A stretch of 51,930 nucleotides of DNA from Pelomyxa schiedti. Lineage: Eukaryota > Evosea > Pelobiontida > Pelomyxidae. Made by a program: the position numbers and the translations under genes. The first letter of the stretch is position 1. Every line of letters starts with the position of its first letter. Positions 22,724-33,993 of this stretch are shown in pieces. The notes beneath the pieces were generated by a model that saw nothing but the letters and a program-made list of their open reading frames with translations, made no database searches and was not told where the DNA came from. The stretch lies in NCBI GenBank assembly GCA_020536535.1, contig JAHLWZ010000799.1, positions 92,938 through 144,867 of the forward strand, written 5' to 3'.

Positions 22724-25700
22724 TCACAGGCCAGGAGGTTGAGCCTCCCTTATAACAGAGCCAAACTTGTCAGTCACCACCAGGATTGAGAACGCCTTGA
22801 CCTCTGACAGATCTGCAGCCGCGTCACTCAGCGAGCAATAGTCTGCCCTGCCCCTCAGGTCCGTGTACAGATCCTTCCAGAACGAAGTATCCCCGCTCGC
22901 CAATCTCGCGTACACCTTCACGTAAGCCCCAGGAATTGGCTTTGGCGATTTCGTAGTAACGGTCGATGTCGGCGTGGCTGAGGAACCACCAGATCCGGAC
23001 GCAGAAGCCGGCCTCTCCAGGACCTGAAGCTGGCCAACTTGGGGCTGAAGAGACAGCAAAAGTGAGTTTGCAAAGTACGTGAGGGTCCTCCTCAGTCCTC
23101 CAGGGGCGACGACTTCGACGATCAGATTGGAACCGCACAGATTCTCAGGAACAGACACGCAGTGTGTCTGAACCGGGATCGACGAAGTCGGCGGGGTGAA
23201 CGTCGGCGAGGCGGCCGCAGCCGAAATTATGGCATCGATTGGATTTGGAAGCTTCACGGTCAGAACGCTGTTGGGCTTGATGAACATGTTGTTCTTGGAC
23301 TTGTTGGTGTTGCTGTTGGATTCCGCTGACATGAAGAAGGGCTGGGTGGAGAATAGAAGTTCTAAGTCCATGACATAGAACCGGAGTTGGAGTTCCACGA
23401 GGTTGCAGTAGTCGATTGACACCATTGGCCCGTTGAGGGTAACATCAAGTGACGGGCGGGAAGTCTGCCAAGTCCGCTCCAGAAGAACCCTCATTCGCTC
23501 GGGATCCGGCTTGTTGTCATCATGGGATGCCTCTTTCTTGAGTGCCTTGGTGGCAGAGTCCGCGGCTCTCTTGGCATCTGTGTCTCCCGCTGCAACTGAC
23601 ATCACGAAGCTGGATGATGCCTCTGCGTGGAACGCCTCTATCTCCTTTACCTGCTCTTCCATATCCTTGAATCTCGAGGACCACCGCGACACGGGATAGT
23701 CGTGATAGCGCGTGCACATTGCACGAGCAACGGCGGGTACCGAGTCCAAAACCCGGTACTTTTCATCCATGAAATCAAGGTATGCTGCCATGTAGTCATA
23801 CTGCATCTGGCAGGAGAACCACCTCAGAGAATCGGCGGGTGCTGCTGGCCCCACAGGATCGGAGACTGGACTGCTAGCTAGGATGGCGGTAAAGTCCCGT
23901 TTCACTGACCCTGGAGTGGTGCTTGGGTTGCCTTGCTTGTCCAGAGTGGGCTGCTTTATTGCCAGTGTGGCAGATGGTGCAGGTGGGAGCGTTGCAATTC
24001 GCTCAAATACGTGGCGGGACTCATCAAGCCTGTCCTGAAGCAGAAGATAGTAGGAGGCAGCCATCAATTCCGATGCTGCGGGTGGGTATGGCTCACGAAC
24101 AAGTACTTCTAGGAAGTTCTTGTACTGTCCAGCAAATTTGCTATTGAGTATTTTCCGGCTCTGCCCTAGAGTGTGGGCACGAGCGTTGATTAGAGGGGCA
24201 TATTCAAGATGTTGGTAAAGATGTAAATCTCTTGCTTCGAGAACGAGCAACCGAGAAGAGAAGGGTGGGTGAATACGGCACCAAGAATTGCCGTTTGGAA
24301 CAAGTTGAGGCTGAGATAGGAACTCGGCAACTCCCTCAGCATTATAGTAAGCAAATGCCCAGCTTAGCGAATTGCGATGAATCACATGTCGTTTACGTAG
24401 AAGTTCACGGAGCTTATTCCAAAATGGTTCCGATTCTTGGCATCTAAACTGAATCCAGTCAAGATTCAAGTTCTGGGGTGTGCTTCGATCGATAAACTCC
24501 AGAACTTCTTCGGCAGTGCCACATTGAGATACCCATTCCCATTTAGTTTTATCCACAGGTGGCTGAGGAACAACTGGTGGTGGAGTGAGAGAAGAAACGA
24601 CATTAAGCACGAATGGTTCAGCAAAGGCAACCAAATTATTGTCAACACTAACGTGAGCAGGATAGTGATTGTACTGCCCAATAGCAGGGAAATAGAAGAA
24701 GAAGTCGATCACACTGCCTGAAGAACTAACTTGAACCATTCTAGACTTGGTGTAGTAACCTGCGGTACCAAGAGGAAGAGCACCTACAGGTATTTGTGTC
24801 ATCACATCTACTTTCCTCGACTCCTGGGATGTCAATTTCACTGAACAGCCGTACACCTTGTTGACTTGGAACTCATGAACAACCCAATAGTCTAGTGTTT
24901 CACCTGTGTCATTGTTGGTTTGTTTGCGGAATTGTGGATCAAAGTAGTGTTGTTCGACTGCCACCCTCAAGGCAGGGGTAATATTACTAGTTGCTGGAGC
25001 CTCCCCCAAATCACGGTAAAAAGCAATCATTGGTTGAGAAGAGGAAATGGTTACACGAGAGGGGGAAAATTGCATTGAAAGAGGAGGAGCCTTGAATGGG
25101 AGGTCAATTAAAGAGAGACCAACCATCTGGTCAACAAAGGTCCCTTTTCCTTGCGTAACAAAGGTTGGAGTGAGGAAAAATCCGTCACTGTGCTGTTTCC
25201 TCTCAAGTTCAAAGAAGTCTGAATTCTTCTCAACAGCCTCAGCCAAAGCAACCCAGAAAGGCGATATTTTCACCCTATCCTTCTCATAGGAAAAGGTGTT
25301 GAGCTTGTCAAGAGGAACTGGTTGGCTCTGGTAATACTGGGACTCTGCCCACTCTTGCGTTTTTTCGAGCTGCTTGAAGGTTTGTTGCACTGTTCCGCGT
25401 CGAGAAAGGTCGGAAGCAATACGACTTTGCTTTTGCTGCTCCTGTGCACGCAGTTGTTTTCCCAGTGTCTGCTGCGCCGCCTTCCCTCCAGAGCGAGAAG
25501 CAGACGGAGCGGCCGATTTTTTCTTCATCTTCCTGCTGCATTCATAGTCTCGCTCTCTGCATTTTTCCTCTTTCTTGCATTCTATGTCCAAGGACTTCCT
25601 GTAATAACAAAAGGTGAGGGGCAGAAAAATAAAAATTGGGCGTCGCACTTCAAGCTCGGCGAATGAGAAATACTGTTCATCAGGCTAGAGGATGACGATG

Positions 25701-28700
25701 GGGCTGCACATAAAGATTGCCTACTCATCATCATAGCTCCTGGTGGTGGAGGTGGCGGACCTCCACCAAAACATGGCGGCGGTGGGGGCGGAGCACCACA
25801 GCCAGGTGGTGGGGGCGGCGGCGGCGGCGGCCCACCGGCGCACAAATTCAGTAGTTGTTCTGCTTCTTCTTCACATTCTTCCGCGTAGCTATCATCGAAG
25901 TCGTCCTCCTCTGCTGGAGGAGGTGGGGGAGGGGGCGGTGGTGGCCGAGCTGCTGTGGAATTGCTTTGGGCAAGCGTTGCCTTGATTGTGTCTGGGTCGA
26001 GGCCACCACAAGAAAGTGTGTTCTTGAACAAGATTGGATCGTCTAACTCGGAGATGTTAATTCCACTCTTGGAGGCTGTTGCCTTCAAGTCATTGACGTG
26101 CTGCACGATTGTTGATGTAGGACCCGACCAAGGCCAAGCTCCAAGGCGTTTCATACGGTAATACAAAAGTATGCGTTCGAAAATATTGAGGGACTCGAAT
26201 CGGGAAGGTATAAGGTATCCCATGAGTGCCTTGATGGATAACGCCGCTGCAGCTCTTGCGTACACATCTGCAGATGGATCGGATTCCCAAGAGGCTATGA
26301 GCCAATGATCTAACAGCTGTTTCTCCAGCTTCTGTGCAATGTGAGGGCGTACTGCAGTTCTGAAAAATTCATTGTCTTTGCAGTAAATAAAGAAGTTCAA
26401 CTCGTGGGATGCGTATTGTGAATAGAGAGTTTTCTTCTCGGAATCAGAAAGTAATCCCCATCTTGTGACAAACTCAAATGACTGCAACTGAGATGACGCA
26501 TTGAGAGCAGTAAACAGAGCATGAACTTTGGAAAGTGAGTCATAAAGACCAAGAGTGGCATTAGTTATGTCTGAAACAACTAGGTATGACCCTGGGAGCA
26601 TAGAGTTTGTGGCTCGCCTTTCTACCATATGGGAAGATGGGGGAAGGGCAGCAAGAGGCAATAAACGCAAATCGCGGAAAGGGAAACTGCGCGGAATGAG
26701 AGCCTGAGTGAAGGCCTCTTGCTCACGCAGTTTTGCAAGGTTTTCCTCCCTTGTTTCTGCGATCTTGGCTGGCAGAGGAAGACGAGGTATAGGAAGGAAA
26801 CGGCAGTGTACATTTAAGCCATCTACAGCATACACTTGTACAAAGCCTCCTGTGCCCAGAACACTGCGGGGAATTGCGATACTGAGAGATTTTCCACTTG
26901 GACGAAGGTTTGAAAGTACAGTTGAACTTTCCCATAAGAAATCCACAGAAGACCTATCATCAACAGTGCGCAAAACGCGATCTTCACGAGAGCCCATCTT
27001 AGCATCACGACGAGCTCCTGAGGACTGAGATGCAAAAGTAGTTCCGTCTTTGGCTGACTGTGTAGCTGTATCTGTGGCAGAAAGGGCCCATGGGTTGATC
27101 AGAAGTGTTGGTTGCCTGTTCATGTTGCCCAGCCTCCTTGACGCTAGCTTTCGGTCTAAGACATACCTATACTCCTCACCAAGTATTCTTCCATCAAGGT
27201 ACTGTGACGCCCGGTTGGTCATTGTGATGACTGAAAGTTCAGGCACAGATGTAACATTTAGAGCGTCGAAAGCCGAGTACAGAGGCAATAATTGCGTGCA
27301 TAGAACATGAACGCGGGTATTTTTTGTCAGTGATGATAGTTGAACGTAAAGCCATTCACTATCTGCTGCTTCGGTATTGGTAACCCTAGGGGTACCCTCT
27401 GATGCTGTAGATACACAGGGGGCATTGCGCTCCCATGCTTCTATTGCTGGTGCAGGTACCTCCGACTTCCTTGCCATACCTGCTTTGACTACAAGTACTG
27501 GAATAGCTTGCTGTGTCTCAAGGAATCGTGTGCGCCCAAGGAGGCACTGTGGTTGAGTCACAGGTGCTACTTCCTCCTCACCTGTAGTACCAGGAGGAGT
27601 TGGAGGAATCTCTGTTACACGGATCTGGCAGTGGTGGTCCAACATTGGGTAATACAACTCATAATCACCAGGAGAGAGGTTCACGACTTGTAAAGTACTG
27701 CGTTGTGGGTCCACAACGAGACACTGAGATACATCAGCTAGATAACTGCCATCTCCAGCCATGGAAAAGAGAACAGCATTCTGCCTTGGAGGCTGATGCC
27801 GCCTATTTTCCACTGGGTCCATAGTAGGATACGGGCAAGCCAGAACCACACCATCAGTTCTTGCAGCCCCATGTAGTGCTTTAGGAAGAGAAATGAGTGG
27901 CTTGTTAAAGACTTGAAGATCCCATCTGGTATTCGAGATTGAGCATTGAACACTTGTGATATAGTGAAGTTTCCCAAGGTGAATTTTTCCTTCTTGGTCT
28001 GTTGACATAGAGACTGAGTTGGTGGAGTTCTTGAAGTAGTGTTGGAAAGTGACCGTAACATTTTGGAATGGTTTGGGCTCGCCAGTTTTCCCAACAACCA
28101 GTAACTCAAAGTTTCCATCATCAGCAATGCGCAGGTGTGGATGTAATGGTACATTTGTGTTCTGGTTATCAGACTGATTGATGTTACAATTCCATTGCTG
28201 CTGCAAATTAATTTTGGCGCCGCTTCCACTACTATGCTGAGTTACTTTCGCTTCCAGTTTGACAGTCAGTTGTCTTAAGTCATCAGGAACACGGAAGCTA
28301 TAGGTAGACTCACGGTCATCAAACAACTCGAATGGCTTGACTGTTTTGACATTGTTGACTCCATCTTTGTCAACAGTTGTTGCAGTGAAAACAACATCTT
28401 CCAGAATGGTGAGAGGAACAGGTTGGCTGTTAAGATACAGTGCTGCGCGAACAATAACTTGTAAAGTTGCGTCCTTGATCAGCTGCTCCCTGTCTACAAC
28501 AAAACCTGCAGCAAGACTATAGGACTCGGAATTGTGTGCGAAATGATCGAGGCAAGCATAATCTCCTTTTTGTATGACAATTGCACGGTTTGAGTTAGGG
28601 GAGGTGGAAAACGGAATGATGATTTCCCCGGTTGGAACAGCAGGGCCTCCTCCTGGTTGAGGTGCCAAATCAGAGTATTCATTCCCATCAACATAGACTT

Positions 28701-31700
28701 TGCATCCAGTTACAACACGATTTTTCTCATCAAGAATGGACAATGCTTGCCCGGCAACAGAAACACGCTCAATAAATCGGAATCCACCACGCCGTATAAC
28801 GGCACGAGAACTTTTTCCTTGTGCAATGAACTCTATCACATACACACCGCGTTGGGACCCAAGTTCAGGAAAAGCGAACTTTCGCTCCACCCGCTGGAGT
28901 GGAGAGACATCATCATATTTGTATTGAGTTTCGAAATTTGGTGCCAGTCCATCAAGATTAATATCAGTCGTTATTTCCTCTGTGCTTTGTTTATAGAACG
29001 CTTCTGTGTTGATCTCGAATACTTTTACAAGTAGTGATCGGACATTTTTAATAAACACAGAGAGGGAAATTGGTGTCTCTGGATCAGGGTAGTATTTTGG
29101 ATTTGATGGCGCAAGCTCCAAATCCACTCTGTCCTGGAGTTGTTGCTGAATGTCACTGGGAAGGTGCGCTTGTACATCCGGTTTTTGTAGCATCTCAAAC
29201 CAGACTGCAGGTTTACCTTGCCCACTCAGCAATCGCGTCGTTGCTAAAATACTTCGTAGCCACGAGTCTTCAAGAAACTCGTTAAATGCAGTGCCATCAT
29301 TCTCTGAAGGGTTGATGGAATAGAACTTTTGAATATATGCCCGTAACATCTCTTCTGCATCGCTGGAAGGTGGGTCGAGATTGGGTATAGAGCAGGCTCC
29401 ATCATCAAGCGAGGCATACTCCACTGAAGGGGTTTTATTTAACCTCGTTCGCCATTGAGAAGACTGGAGATGGGTGGTACTATCGCTTCGAGGAATAGCA
29501 ATAAACTCACGGAAGCGTGCCCAATTAAGTTGATCTGCGCTCCTCTCGGCCTCAAGCCAGTGGTAAAGAATAAGTGCCTGAAGGCTTATGTACTGGACAG
29601 AGCATGGATCAGGTGCGCGCTTTTTGCAGTCTTTCACAAAATTGTATATTGCCTCGAAATAGGGTCGCTTCTGAGAGAAATCAAGAGTTGACCAACCGCC
29701 AAGATCCGCGTTGGGTAGTAATTTTCCGAGATAGCAAGTCACAAAGTGCGATGAAGAGAAAAGGTACTGCCCATAGACACGGTGCGCCATGAAGTCTTGG
29801 AGGGTTTTCAGTGTGAACATTCTTTGGTACGACTTCAGGGCTTGATGGACTGTGCGGCACCGAGTATTCTCGGCATTAATCTTGAAATCTTCTAGAGTTT
29901 GTCCGTGATAGTTCTTTTGGGCTACTACTGTCTCGTGGTGAGATATAGATTGAGCAATTTCCCGGAATCTGAAATCCAAGTAACTTTTTTTTTTTTCTGT
30001 TAGAAGACATAAGCAAAGAGTATGATTTACCCAATCAGCACATTTAAGAACTCGGGCTGCCCGGGGTGTGTATAATGTGAGAGAGTATCACTGAGAAGGG
30101 ACTTTTCAAGGTGACCAGAGATCATCCCTATTTTCAACAAAGTCAAAGTTAAGGAACGTTAAACAATAAATTGGCTACCAAGCCACCAAGCTGTGGATGA
30201 GTTTTTGGCCAGGAAGCTCAATGATGGGTTATGGTGAGAACTTGACTCCAACTCAGAGGCAAAACTTTTGGGAATTTCTCCATTAAAGAGGTTTGCTTCC
30301 GCGGCAATCAGTGATTGATCAAGTTTAGTGGTGTAGGATGGGGATGTGGGAATATAAGGGGAAGGCCTGGAAGGAGATTAGTTTCTCCTTATGAAAAAAA
30401 AAGGGGGTCAAACGATGGCCAAGTTAATCCTCTTTTTTCTTTTGGTGTCCACAGCGAGTCATTTTTAAACCTATATATTTTCTTTAGTGGTAAACAAAAT
30501 CTAGTCGAGAAGACAGCACCATGACGAGAAGTGACTGTGCAACTTGGTAATTGGTCCATGTTTCTTCTTTCTCTCTGGTGGGTAATTCATGAAAGCAGCA
30601 ATTTTTCCGAGAAAAATCATGGACTCTTCTCTGGACATCTAATACAGTTAAAAGGTGGGGAGGGTAGTGGAACAAACCATATTTGCGTCAAATCTTCCAA
30701 ATCTGGCCCGCCACTGCAATTCGCGGTATCTTTCTCCTTTCCCAAATTGGGAAAAGCAAGTCATGAACTCCTTCCTGAAAAAAAAATAAGGAAGAACTCT
30801 CAAAGGATATTCCACAACCAACGAGGCCCTCCAGTACCCTTCGAAGTATGCAATAATTGCAGTCCAGTAAAAAAGAACCTAAAATACTTAACCGTGAAAA
30901 GAGAAACAACTAGACTCACAGCTGTTCACTTCCAGGTGTTGCCAAAGATAGGGCATCAGTTCTCGAAGGGGAAAGGGCAAACGTTCTTTTGGGTACACAA
31001 AAAAAAAAAAATTAGTTGCAGGAAAACCTCAACCTAGGAAAAAAGCATACTCTAGGAAACCATAAGGGGATCTTGATGGGTCAATCTCCTCAAATGCACC
31101 CGAAGTGGGAGGAATAAGTGGTGTAAAACTCTGAGCTCCATAAAGGGGAACAACAACTATTTTTTTTGGGGAGGAAGAAAAAAAAAATTCGTCAGTCACT
31201 GGAAAAGCTGATTTGGAAACTAAGCTTACCAACTGGAGGAGGAGTGGTGGAAGTCGACGTTACTTCCGGCTTTGCAGTTGGAATAGGAAGAACTTCCGCT
31301 TTTGCTTGATTGAAACATCCCTCACATACATCATACTGGCAGGGATCGCAATGCCAAACCTACAGACCCATAAGTACAAATTTATGGCAATAACTGGTAG
31401 GTGAGAGTGTGTAGTAGTAGTATTATTAGGTGGCTTAGAATGGTAACGGGTGAAGAAAGGGGAAAAAAAAGAAAAAAAAAAAATTACCGGAATCTCCTTG
31501 CCGACTTTTTTACACAGGTCGCACTGCCAACCGGCTTTATACTGCGGGATGACAAGTGACAACTCGTGCTCATGGGAGGGGTGTGTGCCCTTGGGCGTCT
31601 TCTTGTGCCTCGAGTGGTGGTGCCCATGCGACGACCCCGTGCTCGTGCTGTTGTCGGCCGGAGGGGGCGTCGTAGTCGTCGTGGTTGTGCTGCTGCCGCC

Positions 31701-31853
31701 GCCGCCGGTGGTGGTGGTCGTTGTCGACGCCGCGGGGTCGTCGCGGTGGGGCTGCGGTGGCGTAGTGGGCTGCTCGGCGGCGGGCTTGGAGCTGCCCCCT
31801 TTGCCCTTGTCGTTGCCACCTTTGTCCTTCTTCTTGCCAAACACGTTGAGCAT
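22724..31853 (-). CDS. Giant zinc-finger and macroglobulin-like family protein
   Basis: I assembled about a dozen exons in compatible phase into one product of roughly 2,600-2,700 residues. The first exon (ATG 31853) is GC-rich and low complexity. It is followed by a split zinc-binding module, WQCDLCKKVGKEIP joined to VWHCDPCQYDVCEGCF, resembling C1/DC1/ZZ fingers. Small exons at 30.1-31.2 kb lead to two very long exons (about 29979-25655 and 25605-22724). The body has blocks such as RGVYVIEFIAQGKSSRAVIRR, FELFDDRESTYSFRVP, GEEYRYVLDRK and LLINPWALSATDT, and near the end YVKVYARL and YTDLRGRADYCSL. From memory these match a very large uncharacterised bacterial family (Planctomycetes-like) with macroglobulin-type beta domains. 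A polyproline acidic linker separates the two long exons' domains. Role unknown; no membrane segment seen. Confidence 0.65.
25725..25960 (-). repeat. Polyproline tracts in the giant protein
   Basis: Several runs of 6-10 proline codons alternate with Gly-rich and acidic segments (EEDDFDDSYAEECEEE between two tracts). They resemble the FH1 region of formins, which binds profilin and SH3 or WW domains, but no FH2 domain follows. They sit between the two homologous halves of the giant protein and look like an inserted linker. Confidence 0.8.
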
Positions 31854-32153
31854 TGTTGTGTGTGTCGGTTGAGGAGGAGGGTTTTTTTTGTGTGTGTGGT
31901 TCTTTTTTGTTTGGTTTGTTTGTTTGAATTTGGGTTTGGAGAATTGTTCGTTGAGCGGTTTTCGACTGCATTTGAAGAGTGCAACGTTTTCCAGCAATGG
32001 AAAACAAAAACCCCTCCATAGTGGTGTTCTTGGTCGAAAGTAAGTGGTACCAATTGGCACTAGGACCAAGCAAACAAGATTGGCCAAGGTGGTAGCGGTC
32101 CAAATTTCGCTTCGGATCTCTGCGGTTTGAGAAGCGAAAAAAACTCCGTGGCG
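31854..32153. promoter_or_regulatory. Divergent promoter region
   Basis: Three hundred bp separate the start codons of the giant minus-strand gene and the plus-strand IscU-FdhD gene, so both promoters and 5' UTRs must lie here. The left half is a run of GTTTG/TTTTTTG words (31880-31945). I can identify no specific factor site. Confidence 0.4.
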
Positions 32154-33925
32154 ATGGGTAAGGCGTCGTTGGTGTCGCCGGATCTGTGGGGGATGTATTC
32201 GAGAAAACTGGTGCAACGTGGGTATACACTTGAGCGTTAGATCTGCGGCTGTGTGGTAGCGACTTACGTGGTCTTCGTTTTTCTCTCTGGCAGGTTTGTT
32301 GCACCCGACTCGATGCGGAGACATCGAATTTCCACCAACCGCAGTTGGATCTGATTCTGTTGTTGTTACTCACGCAACCAACCCTGACGCCTTTATGGTC
32401 GTACGCGCGTCTGTGGGTGGAAAATCTTGCGGCGACGAAATTGCTTTGTCACTTCTTATTGACCGTTCCAACCACCGCATATTGGATTCGAAATTCCGAA
32501 GCTTTGGCTGCGGTTTCTCTATTATCTGCATGGTGTAAATGTAACTCATTTAAGGGGTTGCTATTGCCGCCAGCGATATGATTGCGGAACTTTGTATTGG
32601 AAAGACTGTGGATGAAGCTCTCTTGGTTTGTTACCTTCATAAAACCCACCTACATGCTTAATTACACGTACTTTGGCAGATTACAAATCCATCAGTGGAA
32701 GCGGCACTAAGAGATACACCCGATACACCTTCCATGCCATCTAAGAGGCTACAATGTAGTGTTCTTGCCAGTTCAGTTATTCGCAATGCTGTTGCTCAAT
32801 ACAAAGGTTTGCAACTTTAAACATTGCTTGTATATAAAAGCCCATGCTAGGTATTTCTGTAAGTGACTTAGATGGAAGTTCGGATGTATGCCGATCGAAT
32901 CCTTTTGGTGATGGCGAAGTAAATAAACCTTTCAAAAAAAAAAGTGTTTTCAAATGGACAAGCTCCGGACTTGTTGAACAAAACATTGATATCATTGTTG
33001 AAAAAGCACTTGAGATACATGTCAATGGAAAGGCGTAAGTAACCTAAATCCTACAAAGGAAGATTGAGCATCCTTCAGATACTCAGTGACTATGCGCACT
33101 CCCCCAAAAGAAATGCGACCCAGGGATGATGACCACGCACTTGTTGCTGGGTTTTGTTTCAGTGATGGAGTATTTTCCTCTTTCATCAAAGATGTTCGGT
33201 TTGCTATATCCAATTACTGTAGTACAGTTCTAATTCAAAAAAAACAAAAAAAGGAAGATTGCGCCATGCCAGTTCAAACCCCTGGGATCGAGGATGCTGG
33301 TAGAACTTAATGCTGACGCATCCAAGCTGTTTGCAGTTATGCAGACACGGAGTGCTTATAAGGCTGTAACTTCTTGCGGTCTTTGTGGGAAACATTCAGC
33401 TGATGTAACCCACTCCCGTATCAACTATCGTTACTTATTTCCCTCTCACAGGAAATTGAAGTACCATTGCAACATGTTCCCAATACTAAAGCCACAACCA
33501 CATTCGAATCTATACAGAACATGCTCTCTCTCTTTGATGAAAGACAGAAAATGTACCAAATCACCCGCACGAGCCACGCAGCCGGATTGTTTGATCATCA
33601 CGGCGCACTGGTCTCATTTGCGGAAGATGTTGGGAGACACAACGCTATGGACAAAGCTATTGGGCATATTTTACTTGCCGGTGGTGGACCTGGAGCTTCT
33701 GACGTGTGGAATGGTTGTGCTTTCTTAGCACTTCTGTCATCACGCATTAGTTTTGAAATGATGCAGAAAGCCATTCGTGCCGGCATTCAAGTGGTGTGCG
33801 GCATTAGCGCCGCCACATCAGGAGCTGTTGCCCTTGCAGAGGAATACGGGGTTACCCTGGTAGGCTTCTTTGGCAGAAATGGCACTTTCGTGCTCTACAC
33901 TCACCCCCACAGAATCGTTATGTGA
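32154..33925 (+). CDS. IscU/NifU-type Fe-S scaffold fused to FdhD sulphurtransferase
   Basis: Eight exons (32154-32217, 32294-32534, 32574-32625, 32680-32806, 32872-33034, 33079-33198, 33254-33404, 33452-33925) total 1,392 nt, closing exactly to 463 residues. Residues 1-161 are an IscU/NifU-N domain, which assembles Fe-S clusters. The three ligand cysteines are present: Cys67 in GGKSCGDEI, Cys94 in KFRSFGCG, Cys145 in LQCSVLASS; the LPPVK chaperone motif is replaced (SMPSKR). From about residue 185, after a Lys-rich linker, the frame is FdhD, which passes sulphur from a cysteine desulphurase to the molybdenum cofactor of formate dehydrogenase. It shows VEKALEIHVNGKAYSVTMRTP, the active CGLCG (Cys297, Cys300), RTSHAAGLFD, EDVGRHNAMDKAIG and GFFGRNGTF. 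No organellar leader is obvious. If the 65-nt intron 32807-32871 were retained, the scaffold would end at TAA 32818-32820. Confidence 0.85.
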
Positions 33926-33993
33926 ATAATCTACTCTAAAATACTTTACCCCCTTTCTGTTCTTATCTCTTATCTGTATCGTTTGGCTTTTCG

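Noticed and set aside
29900-29985. Start of the giant gene at the 5' end of its longest exon (codon TTG, reading LDFRF)
   Set aside because: There is no ATG, an acceptor ends just inside (GATTTCAG), and upstream exons (for example HLEKSLLSDTLSHYTH) join it in phase.
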